64,000 nucleotides of DNA from Isosphaeraceae bacterium EP7 (GTDB lineage: Bacteria; Planctomycetota; Planctomycetia; Isosphaerales; Isosphaeraceae). Below are positions 1-9,773 of this stretch, piece by piece. Every line of letters begins with the position of its first letter. Within the stretch, counting starts at the first letter, position 1. The notes below the pieces were generated by a model. The model saw only the letters and a list, made by a program, of their open reading frames with translations, was not told the DNA's origin and did no database searches. The translations under genes and the position numbers were made by a program. The stretch covers positions 4,475,174 to 4,539,173 of the forward strand of contig CP151667.1 of assembly GCA_038400315.1 (NCBI GenBank), in the 5' to 3' direction.

Positions 1-148
1 GGTCGACACGGCCCTGGATACGTTGGTCGAGACGAAGGTGGACCATCCGGCGCAGTCGCGACCGATGGCGGATGAAAAGTTCCACCAAGCTCTGCTCATC
101 CACGTCGCCCGGGATGACGTGTTCGTCAGATCGAGTGATATCATTCAT
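1..148 (-). CDS. ECF RNA polymerase sigma factor, N-terminal part (cut by window start)
   Basis: Reading leftward from an ATG at 148 gives 49 codons without a stop, running off the window. The protein contains the segment DEQSLVELFIRHRSRLRRMV followed by a LRLDQRIQGRVD-like stretch. That is the usual start of region 2 in planctomycete extracytoplasmic-function sigma factors, which direct RNA polymerase to stress or signalling promoters. Only region 2.1 and part of 2.2 are visible; the promoter-binding regions lie outside. It is divergent from the aldo/keto reductase, with a 535-base gap between them. Assignment rests on sequence pattern alone, so the subgroup is open. Confidence 0.72.
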   Translation of the reverse strand, partial: MNDITRSDEHVIPGDVDEQSLVELFIRHRSRLRRMVHLRLDQRIQGRVD

Positions 149-683
149 TGAAAAGATTTTGCCCCGTGTATCTTACACTGCGCGGCAGCATGGATTGTTC
201 ACGGAGAATCCCGATTATTTCGGCGCCGCCTCTCCGTTGGCTCCAGCGGTCCCTGGGTCGAGAGTTCGCGTGGGCCGATCTCAGCCCTCGCTCCGCGTGG
301 TGCGACTGTCACTATGGCCGTCTTCGGCGGCCTCTTCGGCGAGATGATCATCCTTCCGGTCCACGCCCCGGGAGGTTCAGGGGCCTTCATCCGCCACGGC
401 GGCCGCATCCCGGCGCCGCTGTCCAGCCAACGCAATTGAGCCGTCGGTCAATCACAAATATATTCACAAATTCACATCATTATTCATCATGTCGGCCTGG
501 CCGCACGTCTCACGGAGGCCAACCGACCCGCGAAATTCCGGCGAAGGGGACGAAACGAGGTCCCGGTTTTATTTGGGCGCGGCGTGCGGATCGATCGGCT
601 ACATTCGTGTAGAACCCCCGTGGCTGTGTGGGGCCATTGGCCTCGTTTCCACTTCCGATTCCGAGATCGAGGAGAGCCCAGAC
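149..683. other. Intergenic region between divergent sigma factor and aldo/keto reductase
   Basis: Short overlapping open frames here have no recognisable protein character. An AT-rich patch at about 445-490 carries near-repeated ATTCACA units and stands out from the GC-rich surroundings; it may hold promoter elements. No terminator-like hairpin or RNA gene was recognised. Confidence 0.4.
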
Positions 684-1892
684 ATGAGCGAACCGCACAC
701 GAATCCCGTGGATCGCCGGGTGTTCCTCCAGGCGGGCATGGCGGTCACGGCCGCCACGACGGGCCTGGGAAGCGGCTCCGCGGCCGCGCAGGAGCCCAAA
801 GGGGTCCAGAAAAAGAAGGTCCTTCCGACGCGGGTGCTGGGCAAGACCGGCGTCGAGGTCACCCTGCTCAACCACGGGACCGTCGGCGAGCCCGCCGGGC
901 TCAATCGCCTGCTCCGCGCCGCCTACAACGAGGGCGTCCGCTACTTCGACACCGCCGAGGGCTACAAGAACTCGGAGAGGGTCATCGGCGACTGGCTGAC
1001 GGCCATGCCGGAGGTGCGTAAGTCGATCTTCCTGGCCACCAAGAGCCACGTGAAGACCCAAAGCGACATGCTCAAGAAGCTCGATGAGCGGCTGGCCGCC
1101 CTCAAGACCGACTACATCGACCTCCTCTTCTTCCACGGCCTCGAGACGAACCAGACCGACTGGCCCAAGAGCAAGGAACTCAAGGAGGCCGCCGAGGCCC
1201 TGAAGAAGACGGGCAAGGTCAAGTTCGTCGGCTTCTCGACCCACGACAGGATGATCGCCGAGCAGATTCAGAACGCCGCCGACGGCGGATTCATCGACGT
1301 CATCATGCTCAAATACACCCCCTGGCTCGACAAGAACGCCCCGCTCAACAAGGCCCTCGACGCCTGCCACGCAAGGAACATCGGCCTGGTCTCGATGAAG
1401 CAACTCGCCGGCCAGACCGAGTTCACCGCCGAGCGCGTCCCCTCGATCAAGGCCAAGGGGCTGACCCCCGCCCAGGGCCTGCTTCAGGCGATCTGGTCCG
1501 ATGAGCGGTTCTCGGCCTCGTGCGTGACCCTCCGGAACGTCGAGCAAGTCGCGGAGAATGCCGACGCGGCCAGGCGCTTCGAGCCCCTGAAGCAGGCGGA
1601 GATCGACGAGCTTCGCGACGCCGTCCTGGCCTCCAACCCGACGATGTGCCCCGGCTGCGACGGCCGCTGCTCGGTCGCGGGAGGCACCAAGGCCCGGCTC
1701 GGCGACCTCGCCCGGTTCTATACCTATCACGAGTCGCACGGGATGAGGGGCGTGGCCCGCGAGTCGTACGCCGAGCTGCCCGCCGAGGAGCGCGACTGGA
1801 AGGGCGCCGACCTCGTCGCCGCACGCGAGGCCTGCCACCACAAGATCGACTTCTCGTCGATGCTCCCCGAGGTCGATCGCCTGCTGAGCTGA
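684..1892 (+). CDS. Tat-exported aldo/keto reductase with C-terminal cysteine cluster
   Basis: 402 residues from the ATG at 684, chosen because GAGGAG lies 10 bases upstream and a twin-arginine leader (DRRVFLQAG, residues 10-18) follows at once; longer upstream starts would bury it. The body is an aldo/keto reductase TIM barrel that reduces carbonyl substrates with NAD(P)H. The catalytic tetrad is visible as Asp89, Tyr94, Lys120 and His151. The C-terminus carries CPGCDGRC (Cys322, 325, 329), resembling the truncated ferredoxin-like tail of a subfamily of these enzymes, so an Fe-S or metal site is possible. Export of a folded cofactor enzyme through Tat fits the family in planctomycetes. The substrate is unknown. 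The gene stands alone and is convergent with the ABC transporter genes. Confidence 0.9.
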   Translation: MSEPHTNPVDRRVFLQAGMAVTAATTGLGSGSAAAQEPKGVQKKKVLPTRVLGKTGVEVTLLNHGTVGEPAGLNRLLRAAYNEGVRYFDTAEGYKNSERVIGDWLTAMPEVRKSIFLATKSHVKTQSDMLKKLDERLAALKTDYIDLLFFHGLETNQTDWPKSKELKEAAEALKKTGKVKFVGFSTHDRMIAEQIQNAADGGFIDVIMLKYTPWLDKNAPLNKALDACHARNIGLVSMKQLAGQTEFTAERVPSIKAKGLTPAQGLLQAIWSDERFSASCVTLRNVEQVAENADAARRFEPLKQAEIDELRDAVLASNPTMCPGCDGRCSVAGGTKARLGDLARFYTYHESHGMRGVARESYAELPAEERDWKGADLVAAREACHHKIDFSSMLPEVDRLLS

Positions 1893-2017
1893 TCCTGGCA
1901 CTTCTCCATCCTGCCGGTCCTATTCCGCACCTGATGCCGGCGGTCGCGAGTGGCTCGCCGGTGTCAGGGCGCTCGACGATCGCGTTCTCGGGCGAGTCGG
2001 GCTCCTTCCGAACGCCC

Positions 2018-3547
2018 TCACTCGTGCCGCAGGGCCGTGACCGGGTCGACCTTCGCCGCGTGCCTGGCCGGGTAGTACGCGGCGACGGTCGTTACCAGCA
2101 CGGTGAAGAGCACGACCGTCGCGCCGATCCAGGCCGGGAAGACGAAGATCGATGATTCCAGGTCGACTTTGAGATCACGCAGGATCATCGTCCGGACCCA
2201 GGCATCGGCCGGAAACGAGGCCCCCCAGGCTAGCAGCAGGCCGAGCGCCGCCCCGGCCAGGCCGATCAATGCCCCCTCGACAAGAAACACGGACAGCAAG
2301 TGCCGGTCGTCGGCGCCGACGGCCTTCATGATGCCGATCTCGCGCTTGCGCTCCAGCACGCTCATCAGCATCGTATTGGCGATTCCCAGCGATGATACGA
2401 GCAGCGCCACGCCCGCCACGCACGTCATCCCGCCGAAGATCAGCAGGTAGATCAGCCGCTCACGCTCGATGAACTCGATCGCCGCCCTCGCCTGGACACC
2501 AAGGCCGAGCAGCGACTCGACGACCTCCTTGACCTCCTTCTCATCATCCACGAGCACGTACGCGTTATTGACTCCGTCGACTTCGCTCCCCGGAAATCGG
2601 AGGTAGAGATCGGCCGCCGTCTGATAGGGAAGGAGCACGTCGGATTCGACCTGGGTATAGTCCCACGTGGCAATTCGCTCTTCGTCCGAGGGCGGTCGTG
2701 TCACCCCGATGACCGTGTATTCCTCGCTGAAGACCTCGGGTGCAGGCTGACCGCCCAGGCCCTTCCGCAAGACCTCGACTTCCGGGCCGCTCAGCCCTAG
2801 CTTCTCGAGCGAGCCGGGTAAGTTCGCGACCACCTTGTCGAGCGCCGCCCTCTCCTCGCGTCCCGACTCTGATTTCATGATGACCAGACGGAAGCCCGAC
2901 TCGAGATTCTGAGGCCGGAACTCCAGGCGGAGCTTCTTGCCGACCAGGCCATCGATGTCGGAGTCGGTCGTCAGCCCCAGGCGATAGGCGAGGAACTCGC
3001 TGACCACAACCGCCCGTTCGTCGGGTGCCTTGAAGAACCGACCGGCGACCAGACGCCGCCGGATCGGCTCGGAGTCGGGCCTGGCGGAAATGACCTGCGT
3101 CCATACCGACTTCTCGCCCAGGATTGCGAATCCGCCGCTGTAGGTCATCGGGATCACGCGGTCAACGTGCGGGATCGCGGCAATCTTCCCCAGCATCGAC
3201 CCTGAAAGGACCGTCCTGGCCTGAATCGAATTGGCCTGCTGCGCCTTCTCGGCGTTCGCCTTGCGAAGCCGTTCCCGGCGGGCCTTTCCAAGCGTCCCTT
3301 CAACGGTGATCTCGTCGGCCCCCGTCTTCACTTCGGCGGGATTCGCTTTCGAATAGACGTCGATCCGTCTCGCCACCTCGTTCCTCCGAGATTCACGCGC
3401 CATCGTCTCCTGCACCCCCTCGCCGATCGACAGGCTCGCGGCAAGGACGAACGCGCCGAAGACCACGCCCAGGGTGGTCAGCACGGTCCTCATCTTCTGC
3501 TGCCAGAGCGCCGCGATGGGCAGGGTGAGCAGGTCGACCGTCCGCAT
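2018..3547 (-). CDS. MacB/FtsX-type ABC transporter permease
   Basis: 509 residues starting MRTVDLLTLPIAALWQQKMR, with an AAGGGGG ribosome site before the ATG. The architecture matches the MacB/LolC permease family: one membrane segment near residues 20-45, a large periplasmic MacB-PCD-like domain, and three membrane segments in the last 150 residues forming the FtsX domain (VLERKREIGIMKAVGA is the typical cytoplasmic coupling loop). It should pair with the ATPase encoded 18 bases upstream on the same strand to drive periplasmic or envelope export rather than classical import. The cargo cannot be told from sequence. The periplasmic domain carries a Lys/Arg/Ala-rich insertion near residues 70-110. 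Confidence 0.88.
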   Translation of the reverse strand: MRTVDLLTLPIAALWQQKMRTVLTTLGVVFGAFVLAASLSIGEGVQETMARESRRNEVARRIDVYSKANPAEVKTGADEITVEGTLGKARRERLRKANAEKAQQANSIQARTVLSGSMLGKIAAIPHVDRVIPMTYSGGFAILGEKSVWTQVISARPDSEPIRRRLVAGRFFKAPDERAVVVSEFLAYRLGLTTDSDIDGLVGKKLRLEFRPQNLESGFRLVIMKSESGREERAALDKVVANLPGSLEKLGLSGPEVEVLRKGLGGQPAPEVFSEEYTVIGVTRPPSDEERIATWDYTQVESDVLLPYQTAADLYLRFPGSEVDGVNNAYVLVDDEKEVKEVVESLLGLGVQARAAIEFIERERLIYLLIFGGMTCVAGVALLVSSLGIANTMLMSVLERKREIGIMKAVGADDRHLLSVFLVEGALIGLAGAALGLLLAWGASFPADAWVRTMILRDLKVDLESSIFVFPAWIGATVVLFTVLVTTVAAYYPARHAAKVDPVTALRHE

Positions 3548-3565
3548 GCAGGCCCCCTTCGGTCG

Positions 3566-4276
3566 TCAATCTCGGGAGATCAATCGCCCGTCTTTAAGCC
3601 TGACGACCCGATCGGTGCAGGTCGCGGCAAGCTCCTCATCGTGCGTGACGAGCACGAGCGTCGCGCCGTTCTCGCGGACGTGGTCGAGGATCAGATCCAT
3701 GACTTGCCGGGCCGTCTGGCTGTCGAGATTGCCGGTCGGCTCGTCGGCGAGAACGACCGACGGTCGATTGACCAGGGCGCGGGCCACCGCGACCCGCTGG
3801 TTCTCGCCGCCGCTCATCTGCGCGGGGCGGTGGTGCAGGCGATCGCTCAGGCCGACCTTCTCGAGTGCGACTCGCGCCAAATCGCGTCGATCTCGGGTCG
3901 AGACGCCGGCGAAGATCATCGGCAGCTCGACGTTCTCGACGGCGGTCCTCGACGGGATCAGGTTGAACGACTGGAAGATCATCCCGACCGTGGTCGACCG
4001 GAACCGAGCCAGGCCACGCCCGTCGAGCCGCTCCAGGTCATGACCGCCGACCCTCAGCTCGCCCGAGCTGGCGTGGTCCAGCCCGCCGAGGAGATTCAGA
4101 AGTGTGGACTTTCCCGAGCCCGACTTCCCCAGGAGCGCCACCCGCTCGCCCCGCGTCACTTCCATGCACAGGCCCCGCAACGCCTCCACGGGCGAAGACT
4201 TCGAGCGGTAGGTCTTGGACAAATCCATCGCTCGGATGGAAATGCACTCATCCGTGGGAAGAAATGGCGTCGCCAC
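3566..4276 (-). CDS. LolD/MacB-family ABC transporter ATP-binding protein
   Basis: 236 residues from a GTG start that has GGAGG eight bases upstream. All ATPase motifs are present: Walker A GKSGSGKST, a Q-loop in IFQSFNLIP, signature MSGGENQRVA, Walker B VVLADEPTGNLD, and the switch histidine in LVTHDEE. The length and the NLIPSRTAVENVELP segment are typical of the LolD/MacB/SalX subfamily. It is translated just before the FtsX-type permease (18 bases apart) and energises it at the cytoplasmic face. The signature has Glu-Asn where LolD proteins usually have Gln-Gln; this variation is seen in the family and need not affect activity. Confidence 0.93.
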   Translation of the reverse strand: MATPFLPTDECISIRAMDLSKTYRSKSSPVEALRGLCMEVTRGERVALLGKSGSGKSTLLNLLGGLDHASSGELRVGGHDLERLDGRGLARFRSTTVGMIFQSFNLIPSRTAVENVELPMIFAGVSTRDRRDLARVALEKVGLSDRLHHRPAQMSGGENQRVAVARALVNRPSVVLADEPTGNLDSQTARQVMDLILDHVRENGATLVLVTHDEELAATCTDRVVRLKDGRLISRD

Positions 4277-4421
4277 AAATTCCGCCTCCGATCACATCGT
4301 CCGACATCTGTCAGGCGTGAGGTGATCATAGCATTCGAAGCGGCGTTGCAACATCGCCAGGCGCAATTGGCGGTCTCATCGATCCGAGTTGGTCGTCCCC
4401 CTTCCCATCACGATCGATCGG

Positions 4422-5222
4422 TCAAACTTCCGGTGTCGGGGCGACCGGATCTTCGTTGCGTCGGCGACTCTCGGAGAAGGCCGTCGAAGCTCCCAGGGCG
4501 ATGGAGAGGCCGACGATCAGGCGCGCCAGGAGGCGGGAGGCGGAAGACTTCGAGATCGCCTCGCCCGTCTCGTCCAGGGGGAACGCCATCGCGCCGACGA
4601 CCTCGTAAACGGCCGTCCCGACGAGAGCCCCGATGACTCCGCCCGCGATGCAGGCGACCACGCGCCGCCGGGAGCCTCCCTCCGCTCCGAGCCCCAGCGC
4701 GACGGAGACCGCCGCGCCGATCGTGCCCCAGATGAGCCCATGCATCATGATCGATGCCAGCGTTTCATCGGGGATGCTGGTCCGGAGGCTGTCGTGCAGG
4801 GGAACGGCCAGGAACGGCAAAGCGCCCCCCGCGATCGCGCCCAGGATTGCTCCGATGAGCGCCGGCTTCAGGCCCGAGCGGATGCCGCCGCGTGCCAGTG
4901 CACCCGCCAGCCCGAGGGTCAGGCCGAGCAGGAGGCCGAACGCCCCGTAGACGCGGGCCGAGCTCGCCGTCAGCGCCTTCAACTCGGTGTCGTGCGTCGT
5001 CGAAAGGTTGAGATTGCCCAGCGTATTGATCCAGACCCTCGACGGCCTCACGGTGCCGAATGGCGTCTCGCCCACGAGCCAGGCGAGCAGACCCGCGACG
5101 AGCGCCGCGAGGAGTGCCAGGCCCATGACCGGGGTCATCGATGGGCCGGCGGCCAGGCGTCCACGGGGGGAGGTGTAGGTCGGGGATGGCTCCGAGGGGC
5201 TGGCCGCATCGGTCGGGTTCAT
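4422..5222 (-). CDS. Unknown multi-pass membrane protein
   Basis: 266 residues from the ATG at 5222. A TTG six codons earlier overlaps the stop of the upstream gene by four bases and lacks a ribosome site. After a Ser/Pro-rich start the protein has about six Ala/Gly/Leu-rich hydrophobic segments, several with glycine-zipper spacing (GAILGAIAGGALPF, GGVIGALVGTAVYE). No catalytic motif or named family is recognised. It lies directly downstream of the TPR/FG-GAP/UnbV gene and is probably co-transcribed with it. The polar tail ends in a Pro/Glu-rich stretch. Confidence 0.75.
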   Translation of the reverse strand: MNPTDAASPSEPSPTYTSPRGRLAAGPSMTPVMGLALLAALVAGLLAWLVGETPFGTVRPSRVWINTLGNLNLSTTHDTELKALTASSARVYGAFGLLLGLTLGLAGALARGGIRSGLKPALIGAILGAIAGGALPFLAVPLHDSLRTSIPDETLASIMMHGLIWGTIGAAVSVALGLGAEGGSRRRVVACIAGGVIGALVGTAVYEVVGAMAFPLDETGEAISKSSASRLLARLIVGLSIALGASTAFSESRRRNEDPVAPTPEV

Positions 5223-5236
5223 CGCGGATTCTCGCT

Positions 5237-8224
5237 TCAATTCCGGGGGAGGGACGCGGGCTCAGATGCCGATGATTTGAACGAGGGGAGGGGGACGGGC
5301 GTGCCGGACCCTTCGACGAGACGATAGGCGCGGTCGGCGGGCAGCGGCCCGACCTTGTCGACCTGACCCGACGGCCAGCGGATCTCGATCGACTCGACCG
5401 TTTCGGAGCGTCCCAGCCCGACGTGAAGCCTCGGGTCAGAGGCCGAGAGGAAACTCCCGCCACCGAGCCGCCAGACCCGACGATCGCGGCCGCCTGCCCG
5501 GACGACGACGGATGCGCCGATGCCGTCCCGGTTGGATCGGACCCCTTGCAGGGCCATGGTCACGAAATGTCCGGCATCGTCGGGTGTTCGATTGTGCATG
5601 TAAGCGATCGGGCTGTTCTGGGCCAGAAGGATCGCGTCCTGGCGGCCGTCATTGTCGAGGTCGCCCGAGACCATACCTCGCGAGACTCGAGGCACGGCCC
5701 AGGGGGGGCCCGCGTCGCGTGTCACGTCGGTGAGCCGCCCCCCCTCGCCGCCGGTCATCAGCAGGGCGGGCATGTCATAGGGATAGTCGGGCCGATCGTC
5801 ATTGACGTGACCATTGGCCGTGGCCAGGTCGAGATGGCCGTCATTGTTGGCGTCGAGCAGGATGATGCCGAAGCCGAGCAGGTAGCGGCTGGGGGCGGCC
5901 AGCCCGATGGCGGCGGTGTTGTCGGCGAACATCGAGCCTCCCAGGTTCTTGAAGAACGTGGTCGACTCGCCGTAGAAATTCGTCACCAGAAGGTCGGGCT
6001 TGCCGTCGCCGTCCATGTCGCCGCAGGCCGTGCCCATGCCAGCCTGGAACGCGCCTGCCGCGTTGCAGCCGACGCCGTTCAGCATCCCGACTTCCTCGAA
6101 CTTCATCCCGCCGAGGTTGTGCCAGAGGTAGTTTGCCGTGGTGTCATTCGCCACAAAGAGGTCGACGAGGCCGTCATCGTCGACGTCGGCCGCGACGACT
6201 CCCAGGCCTCGGCCGTCGGCGTCGACGATCCCCGCCTCGGACGTCACATCCACGAACTTGCCGCCGTCATTGCGGAACAAGTGGTCGGGCAGGGCGGCGT
6301 AGGGACGGGGGGTACAGTAGTTGTTGTTCTGGCCGGGATCGCTCCGATCGGCGGCCGATGCGTTCGTCACGCGGGGACAGAGGGGCGGGTTGTCGGCATC
6401 CCATTGGAGATAATGGGCGACGTAAAGGTCGAGGTCGCCGTCGTTGTCCAGGTCGGCGAACGCAGATGAGGTCGGCCAGTCCCGGTCCCCGCCCAGCCCC
6501 CAGGCCTCCGTCGCGTCCTCGAACGTGCCGTCGCCCCGGTTGCGATAGAGGGCATAGGAACGCCATCGGGTGATGAACAGGTCGGGGTGCCCGTCATTGT
6601 CCACGTCGCCGACGGTGACGCCGTGGCCGTACCCCCGGGGCATCGCGGCGATCCCCGATCGCTCCGTCGCGTCCTCGAACGTGCCGTCGCCCCGGTTGCG
6701 AAAGAGCCTGTCGCCGGTGTTCGGCCTCGACGGGTCGGGCGGGAAGACCCCCCCTTGGATCGCGAAGACGTCGAGGAATCCGTCGCCGTCGTAATCGATC
6801 AGTCCGAGGCCGCCGGACGACGTCTCGGGGATCTGTCGGAGCGGCGATTTCCCGTTGTCGAACGTGAATCGGAGACCGGCCGACTCCGCGTCGTCGACGA
6901 ACTGGGGGACGACGTTGGCGGCCACAGCCCGCGAGACGACCGACGATCGAGGAGCCGTCCTCGGAGTCGCGGCCGGTTCGAGGAGCGACGCAAGGGTCTG
7001 GCCCGGCGCGGGAGGGGAGGCTTTCGCAGGCTCTCGGAGCCGGGCCAGCGCCGCGCGGGGGTCCGGGTCCTGGGGAGAGTATGCGGCCCGTAGGGTCCAC
7101 CATCCGCGGGCCTCGAACCGACGATCGAGCGACTCGGCGAGCATGGCCAGTGGTAAGAACTGGGAGGGCTCCAGCGACCTGTCCATCAAATCTCGATACT
7201 GATCGCGGGCCGCGTCGAGGTCCGACTTCCGCCGCCTCAGCTCTTTCGCCCGCTCGAGATCGCCCGCCTCAACCGCGAGGGTGGCGAGCCGGTCGATTGC
7301 CGGGGCGTCGCCGGGCGCGATCGCGATCAGTGCATCGAGGGCCTGGCGTTCGGCCGCGAGATCCTTGTGGCGTGCCAACAACCAGGCGTCCAGCGAGAGC
7401 CGTTCGATCTCATCGAGCGCCGAGGCCGGCAGGTGGCCCATCGCGAGCCGTACACCTTCAAGGTCGTCGGCACCCTTCGCCAGATCCAGGCGGGCCCGCC
7501 AGACGGCCCTGTCCTCGGGCTGTTTCTTGATGCAGCGATCGAGCCAGGCGACGGCTTCGGCCTGATGGCCCGACAGAAGGGCCAGGCTTGCCTTGGACAG
7601 CCAGACCCGGTCGTCCTCGGGGGCAAGCGTCCCGGCCTGGTCGACTTCCGAGGCGACCTTATCGAACATGGTCGTCGCGGTCTCGGCCCTCCAGTGGTCG
7701 CGGAGGTCGCCGGTCGGGTCGGTCGTGTTCGGCCAGCCCTGTTCCAGGAGCCGGCAGACGTCCTTGCGTCGTCCCTGCCAGAAATAGAGCTCGGCCAGCG
7801 TGCGGCGTATCTCGTGGTCGGAACCCAGGGTCGCGCCCGACTCGATCGTCGATTCGAGCAGGGTTTCCGCATCGCGGAATTTCCCCAGGTTGCCGACGAG
7901 CGTCCCCGCGCGGGCGAGTACCGCCTTGGTCGACCACTCCGAGCCCGGACCGACTCGCTCCCAGGCCGCCAACGCCGCCGGGATGTCCTTGCCCGCGTGG
8001 GCGCAGACGCCGAGCCGGTAGGCGACCTCGGGGGAGCTTGACCCGGAGGCCATCTGCGCCGCGAGCCAGGGCCTGGCTTCAGTAAAGTCCTGGGCATCCA
8101 TCTGCCCTCGGGCCAGCTCCAGGCCCGACTCGAACATCCAGGACGAGACCACCATCCAGACGAGGCCGCCCACCAGCACGGCGAAGACGGCCGAGATGAT
8201 CCACCGGAGTCGACCTCGAATCAT
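5237..8224 (-). CDS. TPR plus FG-GAP/ASPIC-UnbV (CRTAC1-like) secreted protein
   Basis: 995 residues from the ATG at 8224, where a basic residue pair and an N-terminal membrane anchor (about residues 9-30) follow. Residues 35-400 are Ala/Leu-rich helical repeats of TPR type. From about 450 there are at least seven calcium-binding FG-GAP/VCBS units with the DxDxDGxxD pattern (for example DYDGDGFLDVF, DVDNDGHPDLF, DLDNDGDLDLY). The last 100 residues match the ASPIC/UnbV domain (RSNRDGIGASV, IEIRWPSGQVD). Such proteins are common extracellular or periplasmic propellers in planctomycetes, probably used for binding or adhesion; no enzymatic role is shown. The membrane protein gene follows after 14 bases. 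Confidence 0.88.
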   Translation of the reverse strand: MIRGRLRWIISAVFAVLVGGLVWMVVSSWMFESGLELARGQMDAQDFTEARPWLAAQMASGSSSPEVAYRLGVCAHAGKDIPAALAAWERVGPGSEWSTKAVLARAGTLVGNLGKFRDAETLLESTIESGATLGSDHEIRRTLAELYFWQGRRKDVCRLLEQGWPNTTDPTGDLRDHWRAETATTMFDKVASEVDQAGTLAPEDDRVWLSKASLALLSGHQAEAVAWLDRCIKKQPEDRAVWRARLDLAKGADDLEGVRLAMGHLPASALDEIERLSLDAWLLARHKDLAAERQALDALIAIAPGDAPAIDRLATLAVEAGDLERAKELRRRKSDLDAARDQYRDLMDRSLEPSQFLPLAMLAESLDRRFEARGWWTLRAAYSPQDPDPRAALARLREPAKASPPAPGQTLASLLEPAATPRTAPRSSVVSRAVAANVVPQFVDDAESAGLRFTFDNGKSPLRQIPETSSGGLGLIDYDGDGFLDVFAIQGGVFPPDPSRPNTGDRLFRNRGDGTFEDATERSGIAAMPRGYGHGVTVGDVDNDGHPDLFITRWRSYALYRNRGDGTFEDATEAWGLGGDRDWPTSSAFADLDNDGDLDLYVAHYLQWDADNPPLCPRVTNASAADRSDPGQNNNYCTPRPYAALPDHLFRNDGGKFVDVTSEAGIVDADGRGLGVVAADVDDDGLVDLFVANDTTANYLWHNLGGMKFEEVGMLNGVGCNAAGAFQAGMGTACGDMDGDGKPDLLVTNFYGESTTFFKNLGGSMFADNTAAIGLAAPSRYLLGFGIILLDANNDGHLDLATANGHVNDDRPDYPYDMPALLMTGGEGGRLTDVTRDAGPPWAVPRVSRGMVSGDLDNDGRQDAILLAQNSPIAYMHNRTPDDAGHFVTMALQGVRSNRDGIGASVVVRAGGRDRRVWRLGGGSFLSASDPRLHVGLGRSETVESIEIRWPSGQVDKVGPLPADRAYRLVEGSGTPVPLPSFKSSASEPASLPRN

Positions 8225-8352
8225 GGAGCACCCCGGCAAACGCAAGGGGCGGGGCCCGAAAGGCACCCGCCCATGTGGCGTCGATCGTCAAGTTGTGGGG
8301 TCGAGTTCGCCCGGACGAGCTCGCGTCTGTTTCGGGAGAGATGACTTCGAGT

Positions 8353-8535
8353 TCAGCGGCTCGACGACTTCTTCTTGGGGACCATGCCGGAATTCGCGTT
8401 CTTCATCGCGTCGGTCGAGCTCTTCAAGAACGTGTCGGTGACCTCGGCCGGGGGATTCGGCTGGTCGGTGCCACCGCAGCCGGAAAGGTAGCAGGCAAGG
8501 ATCGCGGCGATCACAGCGTGGCGGGGCCGAAGCAT
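8353..8535 (-). CDS. Small lipoprotein downstream of a DUF1559 pseudopilin
   Basis: 60 residues starting MLRPRHAVIAAILACYLSGC. The leader has two Arg residues, a hydrophobic core and a lipobox (LSGC), so the mature part is a lipid-anchored peptide of about 41 residues rich in Asp, Lys and Ser. GGAG lies at a proper distance before the ATG. It follows the DUF1559 gene on the same strand, an arrangement often seen in planctomycetes, where such lipoproteins end in Lys/Ser-rich tails. Function unknown. The overlapping frame at 8288-8539 lacks any leader and is not preferred. Confidence 0.7.
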   Translation of the reverse strand: MLRPRHAVIAAILACYLSGCGGTDQPNPPAEVTDTFLKSSTDAMKNANSGMVPKKKSSSR

Positions 8536-8593
8536 GCACTCATCTCCACAAAGCCAGCGGGAAGTTCCCAACGTCGAGATCTGGCGACGGATT

Positions 8594-8628
8594 GGCCCGC
8601 CCGGGCGCCATTGACTCCCGGGCGGGCC
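8594..8628 (-). terminator. Inverted repeat between DUF1559 gene and small lipoprotein gene
   Basis: A perfect 12-base stem (GGCCCGCCCGGG with its complement) and an 11-base loop lie 24 bases after the DUF1559 stop. No U-tract follows on the minus strand, so it may be a partial terminator or an mRNA-stabilising hairpin that lowers lipoprotein expression relative to the pseudopilin. Confidence 0.5.
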
Positions 8629-8651
8629 GAGTTTTCGTCGAGGACCGACCG

Positions 8652-9773
8652 TCAATACGCGTCGGAGCTGAGGACCTCGCGGCCGTTGCGGGTGCCGACG
8701 GCCCACCAGGTCTGCAGCGAGACCGTGTCCTTGATGAACTTGACGGAACCATCCGCCATGGTGACGTTCACGCCACCGGAGTGGTTGCTGGTCGCGGTGA
8801 TGGCGTCATTGAAGCCGCCCGGATAGCCGCCGTAGGAATTCGATGCGACGCACGAATTCGAGTTCGGGGGCATGAAATGGTCATAGGCGTTGAAGTGCAG
8901 GGTGCCGGCGTGGCTGCCGGTCCAGCACGATCCGGACCACGCGGTGTTGTCGCCCGCGGGCTTCGTGGTCGCGGGGATGCTCTTGCACGCAGCCACGAAC
9001 GCCTGGGCTTCGTCGCCACCGTTGACGCTGTCTCGGTTCGAAGCAACGCTGAGCTGGAACTGCACCCGCTTGCCGTCGGCGGTGCCGGGGATGGCTTTGG
9101 CGGCATAGCCGTTCAGGCCGACCAGCTTCTCCGAGAAGAGCGCGGTGTTGCTCAGCCCGTCCGTGACGGATTCGAATCCGAGGATGCCCTGATTGCGCGT
9201 GGCACCGCCGTCCGCATTATTGAAGCCGGGCTTGTTGTTCGGGTCGCTGCGGGTCGGGACGATCGGGCCGCTCCACGAGGCCAGCGGGGCGGGGCCGCCG
9301 AAGTTCGCGTGGTAGTTGGTCCAGGACGAGGCAATCCACGGGCCCGACTTCATGTCTTCCGACGGGCAGACCAGCGAGGCGACCCGCACGTTGGCGATCG
9401 TCGCATTCTCGCCATTGCTCGCCCCGAAGGCGTAATTGGCCGAATTCGCCAGGGCCGTCTGCTCGACATAGCCCATGAGGCCAACGGCCCAGCCGAGTGG
9501 CCACCAACCCGCGCCAGCATCGGGGAAGCCGCCCGACGTGCTCCCGCTCGCCGAGAGGGCGAAGTTGCCGAACAGGATCGGCAGCGCGTTGTTGGTCGAG
9601 TTGTAGTTGTGGACGGCCAGGCCGAGCTGCTTGAGGTTATTCACGCACTGGGCGCGGCGGGCGGCCTCGCGTGCGCTTTGCACGGCCGGAAGGAGCAAGG
9701 CGATCAAGACGGCGATGATGGAGATGACCACCAACAGCTCGATCAGGGTGAAGCCACGGCGTTTCGGCGACAT
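8652..9773 (-). CDS. DUF1559 type II-secretion-like pseudopilin
   Basis: 373 residues from the ATG at 9773, with GGGAG eight bases upstream. It begins with a prepilin cleavage and methylation motif, [20 protein letters not shown], then the planctomycete hallmark [17 protein letters not shown]. The remainder is the DUF1559 (SBP_bac_10-type) beta-rich domain, ending with the conserved [12 protein letters not shown] pattern and a C-terminal Trp-containing block. These proteins are inserted in the inner membrane, processed by a prepilin peptidase and presumably assembled or displayed; planctomycetes carry dozens of copies with unknown individual roles. No peptidase or secretion gene is nearby. 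Confidence 0.93.
   Translation of the reverse strand: MSPKRRGFTLIELLVVISIIAVLIALLLPAVQSAREAARRAQCVNNLKQLGLAVHNYNSTNNALPILFGNFALSASGSTSGGFPDAGAGWWPLGWAVGLMGYVEQTALANSANYAFGASNGENATIANVRVASLVCPSEDMKSGPWIASSWTNYHANFGGPAPLASWSGPIVPTRSDPNNKPGFNNADGGATRNQGILGFESVTDGLSNTALFSEKLVGLNGYAAKAIPGTADGKRVQFQLSVASNRDSVNGGDEAQAFVAACKSIPATTKPAGDNTAWSGSCWTGSHAGTLHFNAYDHFMPPNSNSCVASNSYGGYPGGFNDAITATSNHSGGVNVTMADGSVKFIKDTVSLQTWWAVGTRNGREVLSSDAY

Noticed and set aside
148-612. Plus-strand frame upstream of the aldo/keto reductase
   Set aside because: Arg/Pro/Ser-rich translation without ribosome site or family; likely untranslated.
510-1901. Long minus-strand open frame (463 codons) across the aldo/keto reductase
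   Set aside because: It mirrors the coding strand in a very GC-rich gene, is Leu/Gly/Asp-rich with no domain, and the plus strand has a clear catalytic tetrad and Tat leader.
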